Of a stretch of 7,845 bases of DNA, positions 4,776-7,845 are shown in pieces. Every line of letters starts with the position of its first letter. Position 1 is the stretch's first letter. The position numbers and the translations under genes were made by a program. The notes under the pieces are model-generated. The model was not told where the DNA came from. It searched no databases and was given only the letters and a program-made list of their open reading frames with translations. Source of the DNA: JANMQK01 sp031370485 (GTDB lineage Bacteria; Acidobacteriota; Polarisedimenticolia; Gp22-AA2). The stretch lies in assembly GCA_031370485.1 (NCBI GenBank), contig JANMQK010000001.1, forward strand, positions 1-7,845. Direction: 5' to 3'.

Positions 4776-7037
4776 CTACGGATAGACCCCGGCAGAACAC
4801 TTGACGACGGCGGCGGTGGAGGGAGTCCCGTTCTTGGTAACCCGGAGGGCAAGCTCGTCCTTGTTCGCAAAGGAGGCGGTGCCTGTGGACGTGCAATTGG
4901 GAACCGGCTCGACGATCGGGCAGGACATGCCGCTCACGGGTACGCCGTTCTTGAGGATAGTCATGGTCCAGCCGGCCCCGGCCTTGCCGGGAGTCGCTGA
5001 GGACGTGCAGGCCATGCTCTTCAAGGTGAGGGGCAGCATCGGCACGGAGACCTGCGAAACGACCGTTTTGCCGAGCCCGTTGTTGGGGCCGCAGTAGAGG
5101 GTGGCGTTCGAGCCCGGGGTGCAGATAAAGGCGACCACACCGGTTTGCGGGAAGATGTTGGTCGAATCGGTGAGGTCCTTCATCGTCAGTTTCTCGCTCC
5201 CGTTGATTGTGGCGAACTTTTCGCCGTTGCCCATGATGCGGCTGTTGATCTTCGTGGCGCTGTTCCACTCATCGTCCGTGGTGAGCGCGGCGGGCGACTT
5301 GATCAAGCCGAACGGCACCCACGAACCCGGGGTTCCCGAGACGGCGCACACCCAGCCGATCGGGTCGCCGTCCTTCGGGTCCGGGTTCGGGACGATGTAG
5401 CCCTTCTCGCAGTACCCGTCCGTCGGGGGGTAGGCGTTCCACGTTCCGTGGTTGACGCCGAAGTTCTGGGTCCCCCCTTCGGAGTGCACGTTGTAGGCGC
5501 CGATCCCCTTCGTCACGTTCCCCGTGATGAGGTTCCCTGATCCGCTCGGGACGTAGATCCCGGTCTTGGTCCGCCCGGGAGTCGTGGACGTGATCAGGTT
5601 TCCGGTGATGACGCCGTCGTTGCTCCGGACCCTGATGCCGCCGTGATTGTCGTCGGTCGCGTCCCCGCAGTCCGACAGCCGGTTGTCCGCGATCGTTACC
5701 CCGCGCTGGTCGCTGCACGAGTTGGCGTCGATCCCCCAGGTCTGCGCGTCCACCACGTAGTTGCCGGTGATGACGGCATCCGCGTCCCAGAGGGCGATGC
5801 CGGGGCCCTTCGATACGGAGCGGATCGTGTTCCCGCTGATGAGCACGGTCGAGGGATACGCGCTTGCCGGGCAGGGAACAAGAGCCAACGAATCGGTGTT
5901 GAACGCGGTAATCCCGGCGTCCCATGCAGCTGGCGTGCCGGTGATGTCGAAGATGCTGTTCCCCGTGATGGTCACCGGATACTCCCCGCCATTTCCGACC
6001 CCCATGACCCCGATGCCGGCCTGGAAGCACCCGTGAATGGTGTTGTCGGCGATGACGATGTTCCGGTACTTGCCGCCCCTCACGTTCGACATGCTGATGC
6101 CCGACTGGTTTTCGCAGCCCGTCTTGCCGCTCATCTCGTTGCCGGAGATCACGACGTCCTTGATGGATTGAATCGGATAATCAACCTCCAGGTCGATCGG
6201 GCCGGGCATGCAGGAGCGCCCCATATTCTCGAAGTGGTTGTTCTGGATCCGGACATCTTCCGCGCAAATCACCCCGACGCCCGTGCGGCTGGTGTAGTTG
6301 CCGGTGAAACGGTTGCCCTGGACCAGGATGTGCTTGGACGGATTCCCTGTCGGCTGACCCACCCCCAGCGTGTCGTCATCGCTGATCGATATCCCGTCGC
6401 CCGTCAGGTCCCTGAACACGCAATTCGTGACCGTCACTCCTGTCGACTCCTCGATGCCTATCGCACGTCTGTATTCGGAATCATCATGAGGCCTGTTTGT
6501 GCAATCCGAGATTGGCTGGGGCGGTATCGGATTAAAGGAGGCGTTGCCGTCGAAGACCAGGTCTGTCACCAGCACATCGGTCCGGTGCCGGATGTGGAGC
6601 AACCGGGTGCCAGCCGTTCCGTTGCTGAATTTGAGCGTGCCGCCGCCCGTCACCGTCGTCCTGTCGCGTATGTTGAGGCCGCCCAGGCCGCTCGCATCGA
6701 GGGGCTGGTTGACGACGAAGTTGTATCCCTTGGGGATCCAGAGGACCCTGCCGGTGGCCATGTAGGCCGCGCACGTCAGCGCGCCTGTGTCGTCGGTCGT
6801 CCCGTTGCCGACCGCGCCGCACAACAGGACGTCGACGATGGGGTCCGAGGAAGAGACCCCGCTGCACTGCGCGGAGCAGTCCACTCCGGGCGGCGGGTCG
6901 GGTGGAAGCACGAACGAAGCGGGACGCAGGCCTGCGCCGGCTGCCCGCCCGACGGGGGCTTGTGGAGAAGCCCCAATGGTGGTGGTGCAGAGGATGAACC
7001 CGATAAACACTACACGACCAACGGACAGGGTTTTCAT
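4776..7037 (-). CDS. Secreted right-handed parallel beta-helix protein (753 aa)
   Basis: Start set at the ATG at 7037-7035: GGAGG lies six bases upstream and the protein then opens with a clear signal peptide (MKTLSVGRVVFIGFILCTTT, probable cleavage near residue 23 after IGA). After a proline-rich linker, CGAVGNGTTDDTGAL (about 73-87) is the start motif of Pectate_lyase_3-type beta-helices. Residues about 100-530 are repeated coils of the 'V-x-I-x-x-N-x-I' kind (VLISGNTIRSV, ITGNSIFDI, VTIADNRLSDC). A second module (about 540-560 on) begins GYIVPNPDP...GWVCAVSGTPGSW, a linker also seen in tailspike-like and surface beta-helix proteins, followed by a cysteine-containing beta-rich C-terminal domain. 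It is probably an extracellular or surface polysaccharide-binding or -degrading protein. No catalytic residues can be assigned by eye, so substrate and activity remain open. Confidence 0.92.
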   Translation of the reverse strand: MKTLSVGRVVFIGFILCTTTIGASPQAPVGRAAGAGLRPASFVLPPDPPPGVDCSAQCSGVSSSDPIVDVLLCGAVGNGTTDDTGALTCAAYMATGRVLWIPKGYNFVVNQPLDASGLGGLNIRDRTTVTGGGTLKFSNGTAGTRLLHIRHRTDVLVTDLVFDGNASFNPIPPQPISDCTNRPHDDSEYRRAIGIEESTGVTVTNCVFRDLTGDGISISDDDTLGVGQPTGNPSKHILVQGNRFTGNYTSRTGVGVICAEDVRIQNNHFENMGRSCMPGPIDLEVDYPIQSIKDVVISGNEMSGKTGCENQSGISMSNVRGGKYRNIVIADNTIHGCFQAGIGVMGVGNGGEYPVTITGNSIFDITGTPAAWDAGITAFNTDSLALVPCPASAYPSTVLISGNTIRSVSKGPGIALWDADAVITGNYVVDAQTWGIDANSCSDQRGVTIADNRLSDCGDATDDNHGGIRVRSNDGVITGNLITSTTPGRTKTGIYVPSGSGNLITGNVTKGIGAYNVHSEGGTQNFGVNHGTWNAYPPTDGYCEKGYIVPNPDPKDGDPIGWVCAVSGTPGSWVPFGLIKSPAALTTDDEWNSATKINSRIMGNGEKFATINGSEKLTMKDLTDSTNIFPQTGVVAFICTPGSNATLYCGPNNGLGKTVVSQVSVPMLPLTLKSMACTSSATPGKAGAGWTMTILKNGVPVSGMSCPIVEPVPNCTSTGTASFANKDELALRVTKNGTPSTAAVVKCSAGVYP

Positions 7038-7072
7038 ATGAGCCTCCTCTCCAGCGGACCCGACATGATAGG

Positions 7073-7091
7073 CGCTCCGCATATCGGAGCG
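7073..7091 (-). other. Leader hairpin upstream of the beta-helix gene
   Basis: CGCTCCG (7073-7079) pairs perfectly with CGGAGCG (7085-7091) around five bases, about 35 bases before the start codon and upstream of the ribosome site. It may be a stabilising or regulatory 5' UTR stem; no known riboswitch is recognised. Confidence 0.5.
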
Positions 7092-7548
7092 TCATCGGTG
7101 GAGTAACGCGCCTGCTTCCTATGACTAGATAGCGGCGCTCGATCAAGACGCGGCTGAGGGCGAAGCAGCTGTCCCTTCTGTGGGCCTTGGGCCGATCCTC
7201 TGAAGGTGAGGTCGCGCGCGAGAAGCAATGAAGCGGAAAACAATGCGAGGAACTCGGTGGTCAGGCCCACTCGGACGACACGAGGCCTCATCGACCCGCT
7301 CCCCCAACACAACTTCAGCCCCGCAGGCCCCTCGGCAAGCGGTGTTCTGCTTCTCTGCTGGAACTCACGGCGATGCTTGCCTGAGGGTCTACACCCAGCG
7401 GGGCGAGGGTGTCAAGAGGAGAGCGCGCGAGATCGGCGATGGCAGCGGGGCGGAGGTGAATGCGGCGAGTGGGACTGCTCGATCGGCCGGATCTCGTTGC
7501 GCCTCCGAGCCGATGGGCGTAGGGTTCAGGCAACTACCCCACCGCGGA
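7092..7548. other. Intergenic region, no supported gene
   Basis: This is about 450 bases between the beta-helix gene leader and repeat R4. Several overlapping frames are open on both strands, but none shows a recognisable motif or a good ribosome site, and their compositions (Arg, Ser, Pro, Gly rich) are what GC-rich non-coding DNA gives. A promoter for the beta-helix gene should lie at about 7100-7180 (minus), but I find no convincing -35/-10 pair there. Confidence 0.45.
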
Positions 7549-7611
7549 ACGAAAACGCGGGCCGCTGTCAATCAGGAGCCTGCCGGGTTGAGAAGGATCA
7601 GGTCTGGCCCC
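7549..7611 (+). repeat. Structured dispersed repeat, short copy R4
   Basis: Fourth copy, same direction, only the central part recognisable. GCGGG (7557-7561) pairs with CCTGC (7579-7583) using one G-T pair; inside it CTG, loop TCAAT, CAG. It is followed by TTGAGAAGGATCAGGTCTGG, which matches R1 closely (TTGAGAAGGATGAAGTCTGG). Similarity ends at about 7611, exactly where rhodanese-like coding sequence begins on the plus strand. Confidence 0.72.
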
Positions 7612-7613
7612 GC

Positions 7614-7730
7614 GGCAATACCTCAACGAACGACATGTCGTACCTGAGGGCACTCGGCTATTCCCGCGTGAAGAACATGATCGGCGGCACGACGGCCTGG
7701 GGCCAGGAGGGGCTCCCGACCGAGCCTTGA
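7614..7730 (+). pseudogene. Truncated rhodanese-domain gene, C-terminal third only
   Basis: The last 38 codons before TGA (7728-7730) read GNTSTND, then MSYLRALGYSRVKNMIGG, then TTAWGQEGLPTEP. This is the closing part of a rhodanese sulfurtransferase domain: helix 'xYLRxLGY', strand 'VxNMIGG', then 'TxAWxxxGLPxEP'. A complete domain needs about 100 residues with a catalytic cysteine in a C-x-S-G-x-R-S loop. Here the coding similarity starts right at that loop (GNTS), and the cysteine and everything before it are absent, replaced by repeat R4. The frame is open further upstream, but that sequence is repeat and unrelated intergenic DNA, so it should not be read as the real N-terminus. There is an ATG at 7635, but no ribosome site. 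It is probably a dead remnant, formerly upstream of the peroxiredoxin gene. Confidence 0.8.
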
Positions 7731-7749
7731 GCCACGCCGCGGCCGGCGG

Positions 7750-7758
7750 TGGTACAAT
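7750..7758 (+). promoter_or_regulatory. Extended -10 promoter of the peroxiredoxin gene
   Basis: TGG followed by TACAAT (7753-7758) is an extended -10 element (TGN + 5/6 match to TATAAT). The nearest TTGA-like -35 (TTGAGC, 7727-7732) is 20 bases away, so the extended motif is the main evidence. Transcription would start near 7765. Confidence 0.6.
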
Positions 7759-7776
7759 CAACCAAATTTCAATCCG

Positions 7777-7795
7777 CGTGCCGTTTCCCGGCACG
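7777..7795 (+). other. Leader hairpin before the peroxiredoxin gene
   Basis: CGTGCCG (7777-7783) and CGGCACG (7789-7795) form a perfect 7-bp stem with loop TTTCC in the predicted 5' UTR, about ten bases before the GGAGG ribosome site. No U-tract follows, so it is not a terminator. Confidence 0.5.
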
Positions 7796-7815
7796 GAGAT
7801 GTTTGGAGGTGCACC

Positions 7816-7845
7816 ATGGCACTGCGCATTGGGGACGAGGCTCCC
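7816..7845 (+). CDS. Peroxiredoxin (1-Cys/AhpC-TSA type), first ten codons only
   Basis: The visible peptide MALRIGDEAP is the canonical N-terminus of 1-Cys-type peroxiredoxins (typically 'MALRINDEAPDFxAETTxG'), thiol peroxidases that reduce hydrogen and organic peroxides. GGAGG (7805-7809) lies six bases before the ATG. The rest of the gene, including the catalytic cysteine, is outside the window, so the call rests on the N-terminal motif, good start signals and the nearby promoter. It is read away from the minus-strand accessory modules and marks the right-hand return to ordinary chromosomal genes. Confidence 0.82.
   Translation, partial: MALRIGDEAP

Noticed and set aside
5643..7106. 487-codon open frame on the plus strand opposite the beta-helix gene
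   Set aside because: It mirrors the codon phase of the minus-strand gene, has no ribosome site or domain, while the minus strand has a signal peptide, repeats, a good start and a terminator.
7206..7613. N-terminal extension of the rhodanese frame
   Set aside because: The frame is open but consists of intergenic sequence and repeat R4, with no rhodanese features or catalytic cysteine.

Overview
The window is a high-GC bacterial chromosome segment, probably from an uncultivated soil or sediment lineage. No marker gene fixes the phylum. It has an accessory stretch of short co-oriented operons lying between two ordinary genes. On the left edge is the 5' end of a DUF1697 gene (1-123, minus). On the right edge is the first ten codons of a 1-Cys-type peroxiredoxin (7816-7845, plus).

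Layout, left to right: (1) a small two-gene unit with an ATGA overlap, made of a 54-aa protein and a 63-aa DUF2283-like protein (446-610 and 258-449, minus), followed by the DUF1697 gene. (2) A four-helix membrane protein of DUF2178 type with a small XRE/Cro-family repressor (1328-1729 and 1110-1316, minus), with a clear sigma70-type promoter and two 18-bp operator-like palindromes. (3) A type IV, AbiE-like toxin-antitoxin pair: a winged-helix antitoxin carrying an N-terminal PD-(D/E)XK-like domain (3028-4089) overlapping a nucleotidyltransferase toxin (2189-3034), both minus, with palindromes in front. (4) A 753-aa secreted right-handed parallel beta-helix protein (4776-7037, minus), monocistronic, with a good intrinsic terminator. 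(5) On the plus strand, a decapitated rhodanese domain (about 7614-7730), then an extended -10 promoter and the peroxiredoxin start.

The most interesting non-coding feature is a structured repeat of about 140-200 bp. It occurs four times, always in the same orientation: R1 near 911-1085, R2 near 1847-1990, R3 near 4349-4530 and R4 near 7549-7611. One copy sits at each junction between operons, downstream of every complete minus-strand module, so the modules look like cassettes punctuated by direct repeats. The copies have diverged in sequence, but each can still form a GC-rich hairpin with a GTYAAY loop, partly through changed base pairs. R4 abuts the point where the rhodanese gene is cut, which suggests that the element inserts or recombines. 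The repeats do not carry canonical attC core sites, so an integron array is not claimed.
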